From Congeria kusceri (taxonomy: Eukaryota > Mollusca > Bivalvia > Myida > Dreissenidae), in contig CM051026.1 of assembly GCA_027627225.1 (NCBI GenBank), positions 5,960,415 through 6,024,414 on the forward strand: a stretch of DNA of 64,000 nucleotides. The letters run 5' to 3'. The first letter of the stretch is position 1. Every line of letters starts with the position of its first letter. The notes beneath the pieces are model-generated. The model was not told where the DNA came from, ran no database searches, and saw nothing but the letters and a program-made list of their open reading frames with translations. Position numbers and translations under genes: made by a program. Positions 1 through 11,961 of the stretch are shown here, in pieces.

Positions 1-494
1 GAATGGAAATTAATCCTTTAACAATAGTTGAGAAATAATTTAAACTATTATTCGATAGGTATATATGCGGGTCGTGTTACTCTAATACTACGAATGCTGT
101 AATGAAACTTACTGACAAGTTTAACAACATTGCAGCATTTTTTTTCTTCGATTGTTCATTTAACAGTATAATGGGTGATCATGAAAATCCATGAGCAGTT
201 CTGCGTTTAGGACAATTCCCTTACATAATAGACATATCGTTTCTAATCGGAAATAGTACAATGTTTTGTTTTCACACGCACAACAGTTCACATTTTTCAG
301 CATCATTCAATATAGATTTTTGTACAAAAGTAAGGATATCACAGTTCTCTGCGCTACAAAATGTTTATAATATAAATCGCGGTCAAAACATCCACGCTTT
401 TCATGCGGATGACATATTGTTGTGCATGTCAACATAATTTTCAGGCGCATTTCTGGGAGATATGGCTGGATTTACATGAACAACATTGCATCTT
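1..494. other. No recognisable feature
   Basis: AT-rich sequence. I see no exon with a usable frame and splice sites, and no repeat shared with the rest of the window. Confidence 0.5.
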
Positions 495-767
495 AAAAGC
501 CTAGTTTAGTCCTTCATTATTTGACCCCCGCCCCCTCCAAATCTGGGGTATATTACTCCTGTGTATTGGCACCCTGCTGTGGTCACAGTGTGGCGACCCT
601 TATCAGCTCATATCAATACACTGCTGCAGCTGAAACAGTGCAGTCAGCCACTTATCAGTCAGCTGAGAAAAAGATTGCAGATAAGGATAAGAGATTTTAT
701 AGTAGACCAATACACAAAGTTGACTCCCCTTTTGGAGAGGCCAGACATTCCTTAAACTAGGCCTTTA
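495..767 (+). mobile_element. Short TIR element (MITE), AAAGGCCTAGTTTA family, copy 1
   Basis: The two ends are inverted repeats: AAAAGCCTAGTTTA on the left and TAAACTAGGCCTTT on the right. The interior aligns along its length with the reverse complement of 28888-29151, sharing a TGGGGTAT start, the run CTGTGTATTGGCAC, a CAGCTGATA-type block and the terminal CCTTAAACTAGGCCTTTAA. No transposase is encoded, so it is a non-autonomous element of unknown superfamily. The small open frames inside it (521-760) are chance frames. Confidence 0.75.
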
Positions 768-2310
768 ACTGTCACTTGAACATCAAAATTCAGATAGGCG
801 TTTCGGATTTCGATTTTATAATATGCGTTGTCATACCTGATAATAATAACAAACAAATATATTATTTAAAAAGGTTTCGTTTTGAAATGTTTATGTAATA
901 TACTGATAGTTATATATACTAATATATACTAAAATGTTGAATTATAGTTTGCTTAATTGTACTGAATACAGTGTAGATGTAAATTATACAATACAAAGGT
1001 CCGGTAGTGTCCATTACCGCGCAAGTAGTAGGGATTGAGAAGAACAATGTCTATTTTAAAAATTAATACCGGACTAATTCAGTTTGAAACACTTTATACA
1101 CTAGATTAACAGTTTAATCTAGCCGTAAAAATCATACCATCAACGATAAGACGCTTCTATCGCAAAGCCGACGCACTCGCTACGCCCGCTTTTAAGTCTG
1201 ATACTGCGTCATGTGTTTTTTTTTTTAATGTGACATACGCATGTTAAAATTTTCGTTTGTAAGAGTTCAACTAACATTTTATTAAATAGTATATCCTTGC
1301 ATGCTTTATAATGACCGAGTTGTAGAAAAACACAACCACTTATTTTTATTTCTAAAAAGCGGGATTGTCCGTCTAGGCAGATTTTTTCTATTTAATATTG
1401 CAAATCATTGACTTTTCAACATGCAAAAACACAATACCATGCAATACATTTTCATAATCGGTATCTCTTAACATGAGTTGTATTTGTTGGAAGTGTGTTT
1501 GTAATAAGTCGATTAGCAAGCATCAACGGCACGCCAAAAAATACACCACGACGTCAGAACGCTTATACAGTCGTCGTGTTTTACGTTGTAGCGTAAACAT
1601 ATGTGTGGTTGAAAGATTTTCAAAATATTACATCCTAAAAATTGAAAGAAATGGCCCATATAGTGATACAAATTTCGTTAATTTTGAAAATTAGGCCAAA
1701 ATCGGCCCTCATCGACCCTAGACCTTTAAAACAGCTTGCTATTCAGGTACGTGTCATAGTTTACTGGTGTTTATTTCTGTAAATAGTTTAAATAATACTA
1801 ATATGGAGCACAAAGTATAATTTTGCTAATATGTTGTTCATAACCGTTTGCACAAAATTTGTTCTATTTAACAAACGTTACGCCATCTTTAGAAGGAACG
1901 CGACTTTATAAAGATGTAGTTTTTGGGTTTTATAATTTTGATAAAGCACATAAGGGCGAAATATTATAAGTGTGTGACATTGCAGATTTTTACTAAACAA
2001 AAGGATTGAATTTTGTGTCGAAATTTCCGTTAAAACGGCTGAAATACGTTGGAAACAGGCCTACAAGAATTTAGTACAGGCATGGTAGTGATTACTTTTG
2101 CACTTAACATACATTGCAAATGGAGATCAACATGCAAAAAGGGAGCACATACAAAATACGCATATATAATATTCTAATATTATTTTTGGAAAGACACTCA
2201 CATTTTACCTATTTTAGTTGGTTGTAAATTATTTATAACTGGTATTGTTTGCTGTAATTTCTTATTCGCATGCGTTATCATAACAAAACCTAGCATTTCT
2301 AAAAACTAGT
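768..2310. other. No recognisable feature
   Basis: AT-rich sequence with only short open frames (for example 1473-1694, 73 codons) that lack splice sites or family resemblance. Nothing named. Confidence 0.45.
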
Positions 2311-2500
2311 TATTTATCACATGCTATAACTTTTTTCCACGTAATACAACCATCACGAATATTTTCATCTTGCACACGTGTAAGATAACATTTTGAGAGT
2401 TTTCATTGGCTAATTATTCTTTGACTGACCAATCGCATGACGTTATTTTGGTAAAATGACGTTGTCAACATGAAATGACGTCACGTTAGTACACAACTGT
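2311..2500 (+). repeat. CRE-bearing dispersed repeat, copy 1
   Basis: Aligns colinearly with 60261-60452, from TTTATCACAT(G/T)CTATA through GTAATACAACCAT(C/T)ACGAATATTTT to GAAATGACGTCACGT. It holds a perfect TGACGTCA palindrome at 2476-2483 and further TGACG half-sites just upstream. The right terminus found in the 60-kb copy is absent; a different repeat (2505-3400) begins there instead. Confidence 0.75.
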
Positions 2501-2504
2501 TAAC

Positions 2505-3400
2505 TGCCATGGAGAAAGCTTTACGAAACCGAAATTTTGCAAACTTACGTATCCTTTTTCTTCAGTTGTTACTATTTTACATAAAGTTTGCGTTAACATG
2601 TTTAATTGTAACCAATACTTGATGTTTATCACATAAACATTGCATTTATTTCATTATGAAATGTATGAGAAAAATTGGCTTTCCATGGGATTTTTTTAAT
2701 TTTCCCACGGGATTTTCATTTTCCCATGCGATTTTTATTTTTTACATTGGATTTATTTCCCAAATTTTACGTGGGAAACAATCCCATGGGATTTTATATT
2801 TTAAAAATATGCTTTTTAGGCATACATATGCATATTAAGCGTATATAAACTGTTTGCACTAATTTTCGTTTGAAATTATGATTTAAAAAAATCCCACTGT
2901 TTAAATGGGAAAAAAATCCAGTGTGAAAACAAATGTTATTCCATTTAATAAGTAGAAGAAATATATTGGGCTAGTTGAAACATTATATTGTTTAATATTT
3001 CTGAGCATTTTTATAATCGTTTTCTTAATGTGTAAATTTTGAAATTTTTCCGACTGGATTTTGTATCCTCTTCTGAATGTGGGAAAATTTTTCCCATTTT
3101 TAAAAGGAGATTATTTCATTTTGTAAAAGAAATGTGTAATTCCTCATTTGATATACATGTATACGTAATGTATTACTGATTTAAGTGTGCTATTCAGCGT
3201 CTAATTTATTAGAATTATTCGAGTATAACCTGTGATACCTCGGTCGAGCGCAGACAAGTGCGCTTGACCGACCCTGTACATTTTGTTTCAGCTAGTTATA
3301 AAATTAAAGTGTTAATACAATTATTGCATATTATGCTTAATTCGAACGTCGATTCATTATTGTTATCTATCAAACAAATATGCACTTATTTCATTGCGAA
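2505..3400 (+). mobile_element. TCCCATGGGA-rich dispersed element, copy 1 (plus orientation)
   Basis: Shares a long colinear alignment with 54507-55330 and, in reverse complement, with 61230-61955 and part of 4930-5480. Landmarks are ACTATTTTACATAAAGT, CATTATGAAA...ATTGGCTTTCCCAT, the repeated motif ATCCCATGGGAT, TTCAGCGTCTAA, CGGTCGAGCGCAGACAA and CTTAATTCGAACGTCGAT. No protein is encoded. It is a non-autonomous element or a piece of one; the class is unknown. Confidence 0.7.
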
Positions 3401-4640
3401 AATTATCTAAGATTCTTTATAAATTTGGCCCTGTTTTTAGTCTTCTTTTATCAAAATATTTAAGTAAAAAGTATGAAGTGGTGGCCTCCATACGTGTTGA
3501 GTGCGATCAACCAACTCATACACAAAACACTTGTTTTCAATTTAACGTGTTAATCACCTAATTAATTAGCTACTGCCATAAATCACACACCCCGATTAGT
3601 AGATTTTGTCACACCTCGTTAATTTGCTAAGCCCCGTCAATTGTTTATCACCCCGAGCCCGCCCCGGGATCATTTCATTGGTCCTGTTGTCCGCACATCG
3701 GTTGAAGCCCGGTCTCTACCTGAACGAAACTCTTCCATTGGTCAATGGCTCAAGCAAGCCTGTCCAATAAAAAGTCTGAAACGGATAAGAGCAGACCGCT
3801 CGGGTGTTGATTGGCTACGGTAGCTACCCTTATTGAATTGAGACCCGCCGCAAGGTCCCCTGATGACTGTTTTATTATTTGTTTCAATAATATTATTTTA
3901 TATTATATTTTATATTATATCGTCATAACATTTTTCTTCAAATATCTTCAAATAAGCTTATGCATGCACTGCTATGTCCAATTTCAAAATGTATTGCTTA
4001 AACATAATACAACGTTATCGCACATCAATATTAGAGCATATCAATAATATTGACGTAGCGAGTATAAACAGTTGCCAATCATTGTAATACGAAAGTGTTG
4101 TGCATCACATACATACAGTAATGTTATTACATTTGCAAACAAACCAGATAATTGAAATAATAATTGTAAATTATAATCTCGGAAACTGTACACGTGTAAA
4201 TATGTACATGTACAGATGTAAATTAAATATCGATTATTAACTTATCGGCGAAATTTTGAGAGATTATACACAGTAGAACCGAATGTCGACTGTAATAGGG
4301 ACTCCCTATACTGAACATTCGGCAAACTAGTAAAAACACTGTTATTTTGTTTCTATTTGATTCATGTGATATGAGTGACACATTCGTTTGTTCACGAAAA
4401 TGTTGGTGTGTTTGATTACATAAACCTTGCAAGAGCAGCTTTTTAAAAGTTTTAATAACTATATTGTAGTGTTGTATTTGTAGTGTTACTGTAGGAATTT
4501 GTCATCATTGTTTATTAATATTTATGAAGGGGTAAATAATATGCTAATTATTAAACTTTGTTTCTCAATATAACATAATAAAGAAATACAACCATTTATA
4601 GTTGTAATGCCTGTTTAACAATCGGGTATTGTTCAGAACG
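3401..4640. other. Mostly unassigned AT-rich DNA
   Basis: Nothing recognisable except the GC-richer patch at 3640-3830, listed separately. Short open frames are not supported by splice sites. Confidence 0.45.
3640..3830. promoter_or_regulatory. GC-rich patch with several CCAAT/ATTGG motifs
   Basis: Within AT-rich surroundings this stretch begins CCCCGAGCCCGCCCCGGG and holds CATTGG twice, CCAATAA and GATTGGCT within about 150 bases. Spaced CCAAT boxes on both strands resemble an NF-Y-type promoter. No adjacent coding exon was found, so it could equally be part of a repeat. Confidence 0.25.
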
Positions 4641-4667
4641 CATGAAGAAAAGTAAAGTGATTACGCA

Positions 4668-4827
4668 GAAATCATCATCATCACAACAACCACCACCACC
4701 ACCACAACCGCCACCTCCATCAACGTTATCATCATCATCAACATCATCATCATCATCATCATCACATCATCAACATCATCATGATAGACATCATATACTT
4801 TATCTAATAGTAATAATAATAATAATA

Positions 4828-4858
<31 letters not shown>

Positions 4859-4860
4859 TT
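4668..4860. repeat. Compound trinucleotide microsatellite
   Basis: Successive tracts of ATC/CAT, CCA and AAT triplets. The 63-codon open frame across the first part (4642-4833) encodes only Ser, Pro and His runs and is a consequence of the triplet repeat. Confidence 0.9.
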
Positions 4861-4929
4861 GTGCGTATATTTTTTTTAAATATTTGCTATTAAATTTCCT
4901 TGAAAAAAAGCAGTTTCAATATTTGCTTC

Positions 4930-5480
4930 CATTGTGTTATCTAATTTAAAATGGGGATAAAATCCCATTTTAAAAGCGGGAACATTTTCCCACTTAAGAA
5001 ATTGGGAAAACAATCCCATGGGATTTTATATTTTTTACAAACACGTCGAAACGCATTAAAAACAAGTTTTCTACTTATTTTAAGATAAAACATAGTATAT
5101 CTAAGAAGGACATGCGAAGATTTTGCAAAATAAAAACAAATCCGATTTGATTTTTTCCCCACTTTTTAAATGGGATTTTTTTATTACTGCGAAACATAAT
5201 ATTTTGTCTGTACAAAACGATTGTATTAATGTTATTTTGAATTGTTACGCATATGAAAGACATAAAAACGCGGGTTAGGAAATTACATAAATCCCATGGG
5301 ATTTTTTTTCCCAGCCTGAACAAGTGTGGAAAACAACCAATGGGAAAATGAAAACTCCAATGGGAAAATGAAAAATCTAACGGGAAAGCCAATTTTGTAC
5401 ATAAATTTCATAATGAAAGAAACACATTTTCTATGTAAAATCATCAGTTAATGATCACAATTGAACGTTTTATCGAATAC
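4930..5480 (-). mobile_element. TCCCATGGGA-rich dispersed element, copy 2 (minus, partial)
   Basis: The reverse complement carries the family landmarks: CATTATGAAA, ATTGGCTTTCCC, several CCCATTGG/CCCATGGG blocks, and the segment with CATATGCGTAACAA. It stops before the conserved CGGTCGAGCGCAG block, so it is truncated at its 3' side. Open frames on the minus strand here (4941-5392) are repeat-derived. Confidence 0.6.
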
Positions 5481-6412
5481 TGTTTTTCCAGCCTGAACAA
5501 GTGTGGAAACAAACATTGGGAAAACTAAAAATCGGACAGACGGACGGATGGATGGATGGATGGGTGATTGAGTGTCTGGATGCATGGGATGCGTGTTAAT
5601 ATTAAAGAATCATTTTGGCAACAAAATTATTGTTTCTAGTAAATAAGTATATTGTAAATTATAATATTTATTTCATTTGTTCTTAAAGTATGTCTGGTAG
5701 CATTATACTTCTATGAACAGGACATTATGTTGGCTTTACTTTTAATCTGCTTCAGAAATGGAGAAATGTATGGTAACAATTATATACATTGAGTATTTGC
5801 ACAACTATTTTAAGCAATGTAGATAACAATGAATTCCAATATAATTTTTTACGATATGTATAAATATAGAACACTACTAGTACCTATACTGACCTTGGCA
5901 TCAGAGCTTCCCCGTGTCCTAGTGTTGGCCCTGTCCGAGAGTACGTACATGTACATGTGTTCGAATTATTTCTTTTACAATAAATCTTGCAAAATATGCT
6001 AACGGTAAGACTTCTTGTTCGTGTGTCTAGTCCGGGAAGCAATTCTTATTGAACTAAAGCTAAATAATTTGTGCGGGAAATAACTATTATTATTCTTCCG
6101 ATTTTGAAATGAAACGTCACGCATTTAAAGTCAATATAATCAGAGTAAGTGTCGTCCTCATGGTCAACAACTCTGACATCGGTCACAATTGACTGTGAAG
6201 TTGTAAGCTGTTTATCTGGATCTTCTTTATCATTTTTTCACAACACTTCTTTCAGAAAACGATTGAATAAGTACTAGCAAATATACAGACTTGTGAATAT
6301 GAATATCTACATTTTTATGAAAAAAATGTAAAGAAAACTACATTATGACACACTGGCAGGTAAAAATTGTTTCAAAGTTAAAATACGTATCACAGATTAA
6401 TATGAATAAACT

Positions 6413-6455
<43 letters not shown>

Positions 6456-8197
6456 ATATATATATACACGATATTTTGAGAGATCAAATTCCTTTCCATA
6501 CAGAAATATTGAGGGTCGAAAACAACAAGGAACCAATTGTTAATTAATTCAATGACAGTTCTTCTGGTTTCCAACCTTCGTTATGTAACCTTCAATCAAT
6601 TATCATGCTAAACGATGCAATGGAATGAACACGGTAATTGAATTTTGGATAAGTGCTTTATCATTTTTAAAAGAGTCAGTACCTACAATGGTTATAGAAC
6701 AAGATATTAACATAAACTAATTTCATTCTAAGAACTGCATATTGTCATGTTTAAAACACCAATGCGATGTGACATTTTGTAAGTGCTCTTCATTAAAACA
6801 AAACTTTTTGCTGATTATGTGATAGGTACAATTCACATTGTGTTGTGCAAAAGGTTTTGAGAGATGAGTAATTCTGAAAAATATCGTTCAAAAAGACATT
6901 TAGCGGTAAAACACAAATAAGTATTACTGAAAAAATATGGGAAAGAGACAATCGGCGTTGAAATTATCATATCCGATATCATTTTGCTCTAAACATCACA
7001 CAGTAGAGGACCCCAGATTGTTTAGTCCCCACCTATACAAGGAGACTGCTCGGACCCCAGATTTTTCGGACACCATAAGGAAACGTCTCGGACCCCCCAC
7101 ATTAATTTTATAATAATTCAATCATTATTAATATTTGTACCGTGAATAAATCAACCATAGGCGTTTTTAAGTATACGCACAATAAAAAAGCAATTGTAGG
7201 TGACGTTATATTGGCATTTTCTCTTAAAGCCAGAACATTGTAAATAACCAAATGTATACTATATCTTATACACATGTAAACAAAAACTAAAATACTAGAT
7301 CTATAAATATACAATATAATACTATATAAATATATACACTACTGTCAATAAGATATATTGCATATAATACACCTTATAACCCTCTTAAGGTCTCAATTTA
7401 ACATATATATTTGTAGTATGCAGCACTTTCTGAGTGTACACACTCGTTTTCAATTTATACGCACGGGCGTAAAGGAGTATGGCCAGTTGCGCCCCTGACT
7501 ACCCCATGTTTTCATCAGTTATACATAAATACCAAAGTAATTTCCGTTATTTTAATTGTTATATAAACTTGTCAGGCCAATTTAACATATTAACAATGCA
7601 AGAAAATAATTTCGGGAATGAATATAATAATGTATCAGACGAGTGTTGTTATTCTTAAGTTATATACCGGATGTTCATCATAGAATATATCTAATACATA
7701 CACATCAAGCTGGCAAATATAAATCATAAATTTATACTGTGGATCCTCATTAACAGCAATAATAAGGGAGCATTCTGCACATTTAAAATAATGATGACAA
7801 TTTTGATACCACAAATATACAATTTCATTAGACTATGGCGATTTAAAATTATATTCGGTAGGAATATGATGTATCGATGGTTTATGTATATAATTAGTAT
7901 TGCAAATAATGTGTTCATGCTACGCAAATGAAGTAAACGTAACATGAATAACATTTCGAGTTATTTCAATAGACTTCTTTCACCACATTTATTTATAAAA
8001 AGATGTAACATATTTTATAGATTCGAAACGCATCTACTGGAGAAGGTGATAGACATTCGCAATTCTTAATAATTCTTAATAAAACGTAACCGCAATTCAC
8101 ATTCAAGTAAACATGCAAAGTTTATAAATACGAATTCCCCATTTATTGAAATATTCCGTCGGCGTATGATTCGTTGGAAGCTAATTGATGCAGCCAT
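5481..8197. other. Unassigned AT-rich DNA
   Basis: A short GGAT tract lies near 5537-5562 and a TA tract at 6415-6467. No exon, RNA gene or repeat shared with other parts of the window was recognised. Confidence 0.45.
6415..6467. repeat. (AT)n microsatellite
   Basis: An almost uninterrupted TA dinucleotide tract with a single phase shift near its middle. It gives rise to the Ile-Tyr-rich open frame at 6338-6574 on the minus strand. Confidence 0.9.
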
Positions 8198-8370
8198 ACA
8201 CCGGCTGTAAATGCGCGCTATTTAAAGAATGATCTGGAATGTGGTAAACCGGAGTACACCAGCTGTAAATGCGCGCTATTTAAAGAATGCTCTGGAATGT
8301 GGTAAACCGGAGTACACCAGCTGTAAATGCGCGCTATTTAAAGAATGCTCTGGAATGTGGTAAACCGGAG
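8198..8370 (+). repeat. 58-bp tandem repeat, 3 copies
   Basis: Copies begin at 8198, 8256 and 8314 with ACACC(G/A)GCTGTAAATGCG and end TGGTAAACCGGAG. The second and third copies are practically identical; the first differs at a couple of bases (ACACCGG, ATGATC). This suggests a recent local duplication of 58 bp. Confidence 0.95.
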
Positions 8371-9266
8371 ATATTGAACTCTATGCTACTATATTTGATA
8401 CATCCTTGTTATTATTGTCGAAAGTAAATTGTAAGCCTCGCCTCCGCGAATCAGTGACAAACGCCCACCCTCCATGAGGTTTAGTTTTAGTGAATATGTA
8501 AACAAGCTGTCTATCCGGGTGTCTGTCCACCACAAAGCTTGTCCGGTCCGTACCTTTAAAAAATGTATTTAAGGAAATACTTAAATTGACAGTGACTGTG
8601 GTGTGTTTGAATCGATAACCTTCGCTTTTATATAGTATTTTCTGTATTGTTTCATATTATTTTGTGTTTTATAAATACATTATTGTTTTTATTTAATAGA
8701 CTGCTTAATAAATATTGATTTATACGTGAACTGTTCTGTCAACAAAACTAGCATACACACTAAAATGGCATTTCGACAAGTTAGTATTGAGTTTAACGAT
8801 TCTCGTGTTGAACGCACTAGGATACATGGGAGCACTGTACAATCGTTTTTTATAGAGCGTGCCGTGAGGCTTAATAAAATATTTATATCATTCTGAGAAT
8901 GAATGTAATATTCTGTTAATGACACAAAATGATATATTATGTTCATACTTATGCTCCTTTCCTGAGCGTATGTTAAGTTCATGTTTATAACACTATTTTA
9001 ACTGCTTATGTAAATAATTATGTACATCTTAATCCCTAAAATTATGCAACATTTGTTGGTGTATATTAAATACGTCTTGTAAGTTTGCATTCCTTAAAAT
9101 TCTCCCGCGCAATAACATTTGCCCAATATAATAATGATATTCAATTTTACCGCTGCATAATGAAGTTATTTTTAGCTTATTCTGTGGCAGTTATTTACAC
9201 AAATCTACGTGAAAAGTGATCTTATACAGCTATGCAGAAAAACGTTAATTGTCTTAAATTTTACAG
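8371..9266. other. No recognisable feature
   Basis: AT-rich; nothing supported. It would be the upstream region of pseudogene locus 1. Confidence 0.4.
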
Positions 9267-9349
9267 AAGTGAACAAGCGGTATACACGAAGTGGATTTTA
9301 AATATCAACGACGAATCGATGGCTTATGAGTATCTCCAGAGAAAAACCC
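9267..9349 (+). pseudogene. Candidate N-terminal exon of locus 1 (trypsin-like family pseudogene)
   Basis: A good acceptor (AAATTTTACAG) precedes an open frame coding SEQAVYTKWILNINDESM and about ten further residues, ending phase 1 before a poor donor (GTTATG). That phase fits the next exon at 10597. The pattern L-N-I-x-D followed eleven residues later by L-x-x-K resembles the locus 2 exon at 30512-30613 (YVRLNVRDALLLIDLLRDK), and both loosely resemble the first helices of a CARD or other death fold. The resemblance is weak and from eye alone. The locus is called a pseudogene because its peptidase exon (14940-15242) carries stops. The minisatellite starts three bases after this exon. Confidence 0.35.
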
Positions 9350-9351
9350 GT

Positions 9352-10521
9352 TATGTATCGGTATTGGTTGGAATTAAATATCATTGTATATGCATTTATG
9401 TATCGGTATTGGTTGGAATTAAATATCATTGTATATGCATTTATGTATCGGTATTGGTTGGAATTAAATATCATTGTATATGCATTTATGTATCGGTATT
9501 GGTTGGAATTAAATATCATTGTATATGCATTTATGTATCGGTATTGGTTGGAATTAAATATCATTGTATATGCATTTATGTATCGGTATTGGTTGGAATT
9601 AAATATCATTGTATATGCATTTATGTATCGGTATTGGTTGGAATTAAATATCATTGTATATGCATTTATGTATCGGTATTGGTTGGAATTAGATATCATT
9701 GTATATGCATTTATGTATCGGTATTGGTTGGAATTAAATATCATTGTATATGCATTTATGTATCGGTATTGGTTGGAATTGAATATCATTGTATATGCAT
9801 TTATGTATCGGTATTGGTTGGAATTGAATATCATTGTATATGCATTTATGTATCGGTATTGGTTGGAATTAAATATCATTGTATATGCATTTATGTATCG
9901 GTATTGGTTGGAATTAAATATCATTGTATATGCATTTATGTATCGGTATTGGTTGGAATTAAATATCATTGTATATGCATTTATGTATCGGTATTGGTTG
10001 GAATTAAATATCATTGTATATGCATTTATGTATCGGTATTGGTTGGAATTAAATATCATTGTATATGCATTTATGTATCGGTATTGGTTGGAATTAAATA
10101 TCATTGTATATGCATTTATGTATCGGTATTGGTTGGAATTAAATATCATTGTATATGCATTTATGTATCGGTATTGGTTGGAATTAAATATCATTGTATA
10201 TGCATTTATGTATCGGTATTGGTTGGAATTAGATATCATTGTATATGCATTTATGTATCGGTATTGGTTGGAATTAAATATCATTGTATATGCATTTATG
10301 TATCGGTATTGGTTGGAATTGAATATCATTGTATATGCATTTATGTATCGGTATTGGTTGGAATTAAATATCATTGTATATGCATTTATGTATCGGTATT
10401 GGTTGGAATTAAATATCATTGTATATGCATTTATGTATCGGTATTGGTTGGAATTAAATATCATTGTATATGCATTTATGTATCGGTATTGGTTGGAATT
10501 AAATATCATTGTATATGCATT
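9352..10521 (+). repeat. 45-bp minisatellite, 26 exact-length copies
   Basis: The unit starts TATGTATCGGTATTGG and ends TGTATATGCATT; 26 units fit 1170 bases with no indels. Because 45 is a multiple of three, two plus-strand frames and one minus-strand frame stay open for 400-460 codons; these are not genes. Only one codon-sized site varies: AAATAT is AGATAT in copies 8 and 20 and GAATAT in copies 10, 11 and 22. The array lies between candidate exons of pseudogene locus 1, so it is intronic there. Confidence 0.97.
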
Positions 10522-10596
10522 AGAATTTTTATACAATTAATACATACAAATGTTCTTGATAAAGCTTCGATCATTGAAAACGCATTACTTTTACAG

Positions 10597-10683
10597 CGTC
10601 CATTGTCGGCCGCATGGCTTTAGGACTTGTAAGAAGACATCTTGATCTAATAGATAAAAGGAATAATATGTTCATGGAAACTG
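10597..10683 (+). pseudogene. Candidate second exon of locus 1
   Basis: Flanked by a strong acceptor (TTACTTTTACAG) and a strong donor (GTAAGT). The only open frame is phase 1 to phase 1 and codes SIVGRMALGLVRRHLDLIDK plus eight residues, helical in character. A symmetric 1-1 exon matches the phase of the alpha/beta exons at loci 2 and 3. It may be the C-terminal half of a death-fold domain, but I cannot assign a family. Confidence 0.4.
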
Positions 10684-11580
10684 GTAAGTTGATATAACTA
10701 CAACATCATCAATAATAAAACACTTTACTAATAGTCAGTGTTTTTATATAACTAAATATTTACTTAAATTGGATTAACACATTACGACTTTGAACAAGTT
10801 GAAGTATTGTTTAATCGAAATGTATAATCAATTACGATAAAATATACAAAATGTTGATAACAACTACACATGTATTAAATAATGTTATACACCGTTAAAA
10901 AGGAAATTCCTATTTGCTGGTGAAAATACTAGTTAAATATCGGTAATGCATGAAGACTTTTGACACGGCATATTCCAATGGCATTTCTATGCACGATAAT
11001 TAACTCCATCATAGGCCTGTTCAATTGAAAAAAAAACAGCAACATATTCACATGTTTTCTACTGGAGCATTGTCATCACTAATCATCTCAAGAAAATATG
11101 TTTTGTCCGATCTGTAAAATCTTTGATAATCATTTATGATTTTATAAACACCAGAATACCAATTTAACACTAAATGTTGCTCTCTTTTATATAAAACCTT
11201 AAGCTTTGCGAAGTCATACTCACCCAGCTGAAGTCATTCATGAACAGTGCCCTGCAACTTTGTCATGTGAAACGACTGTTGGTTTGCATGATCGTACGTA
11301 TTCTGCTTTTCCGTTATAATTTGTGTACACAAAATTTGTTGAATTTTGCTCTTATTCCTCATATATTTATAAGCAGCAATGTAATTTATATCGGAACGTG
11401 TAATTGTCTAAGTATATATGTATATATAATCTTACCATAAATAATGTATTTATATTTCCGACTGTTTTCCATAAAAAATAACATATTTTAATCGAGTTGT
11501 GGAACATTCCACTACTCATACAATAACATATATCGTCAAATGTGAATAGTCTATATCATAAAATTAATCTCTTTCGACAG

Positions 11581-11643
11581 TATATAAACGACTTCATGTC
11601 TTGGATTGAACGCAATGAGACAATTAGCGAAGATCAAGTAGTG
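11581..11643 (+). pseudogene. Candidate third exon of locus 1
   Basis: Acceptor CTCTTTCGACAG and donor GTATGT bound an open frame coding YINDFMSWIERNETISEDQV plus one residue in phase 0-0. The phase does not agree with the phase 1 end of the exon at 10683, so either a small exon is missing or the locus has suffered an indel. The I-D-F-x-x-W-I-x-x-N-x-T-I-S-E-D spacing is reminiscent of CARD helices 2-3; this is speculation. Confidence 0.3.
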
Positions 11644-11961
11644 GTATGTAAACTCTTCAGTGCGGTTCATTTATCCCGGCTTTATTTTATGTTCGTATCG
11701 GTACCTGTTTGTGTACTAGATGTGTTAATGAGCATTTTCTCAACACTGAATGGAGTAATATGATCTTCATTTATGTTAAAACTAAGTCTAAAATACAAAT
11801 AGAGCAATGATGCTTATTACAGAAATATCAGTTGTATTAAACAGTAGGATTCTATCATTGATTTTATTTCTTATAATTGTTATTTTGTTATGTACAACTT
11901 GTAACTTAAGTGTATAATAAAGATTTGTATATATTTGTATTTAAATCTTATGCACAAGTCC

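Noticed and set aside
4642..4833. 63-codon Ser/Pro/His frame
   Set aside because: Trinucleotide microsatellite.
9352..10521. CRISPR-like array
   Set aside because: Units are contiguous with no unique spacers, and the genome is eukaryotic.
9232..10623. Open frames of 463, 404 and 412 codons over the minisatellite
   Set aside because: All three follow from a 45-bp period without stops on both strands; the unit is tandem DNA lying next to a candidate exon, not a protein gene.
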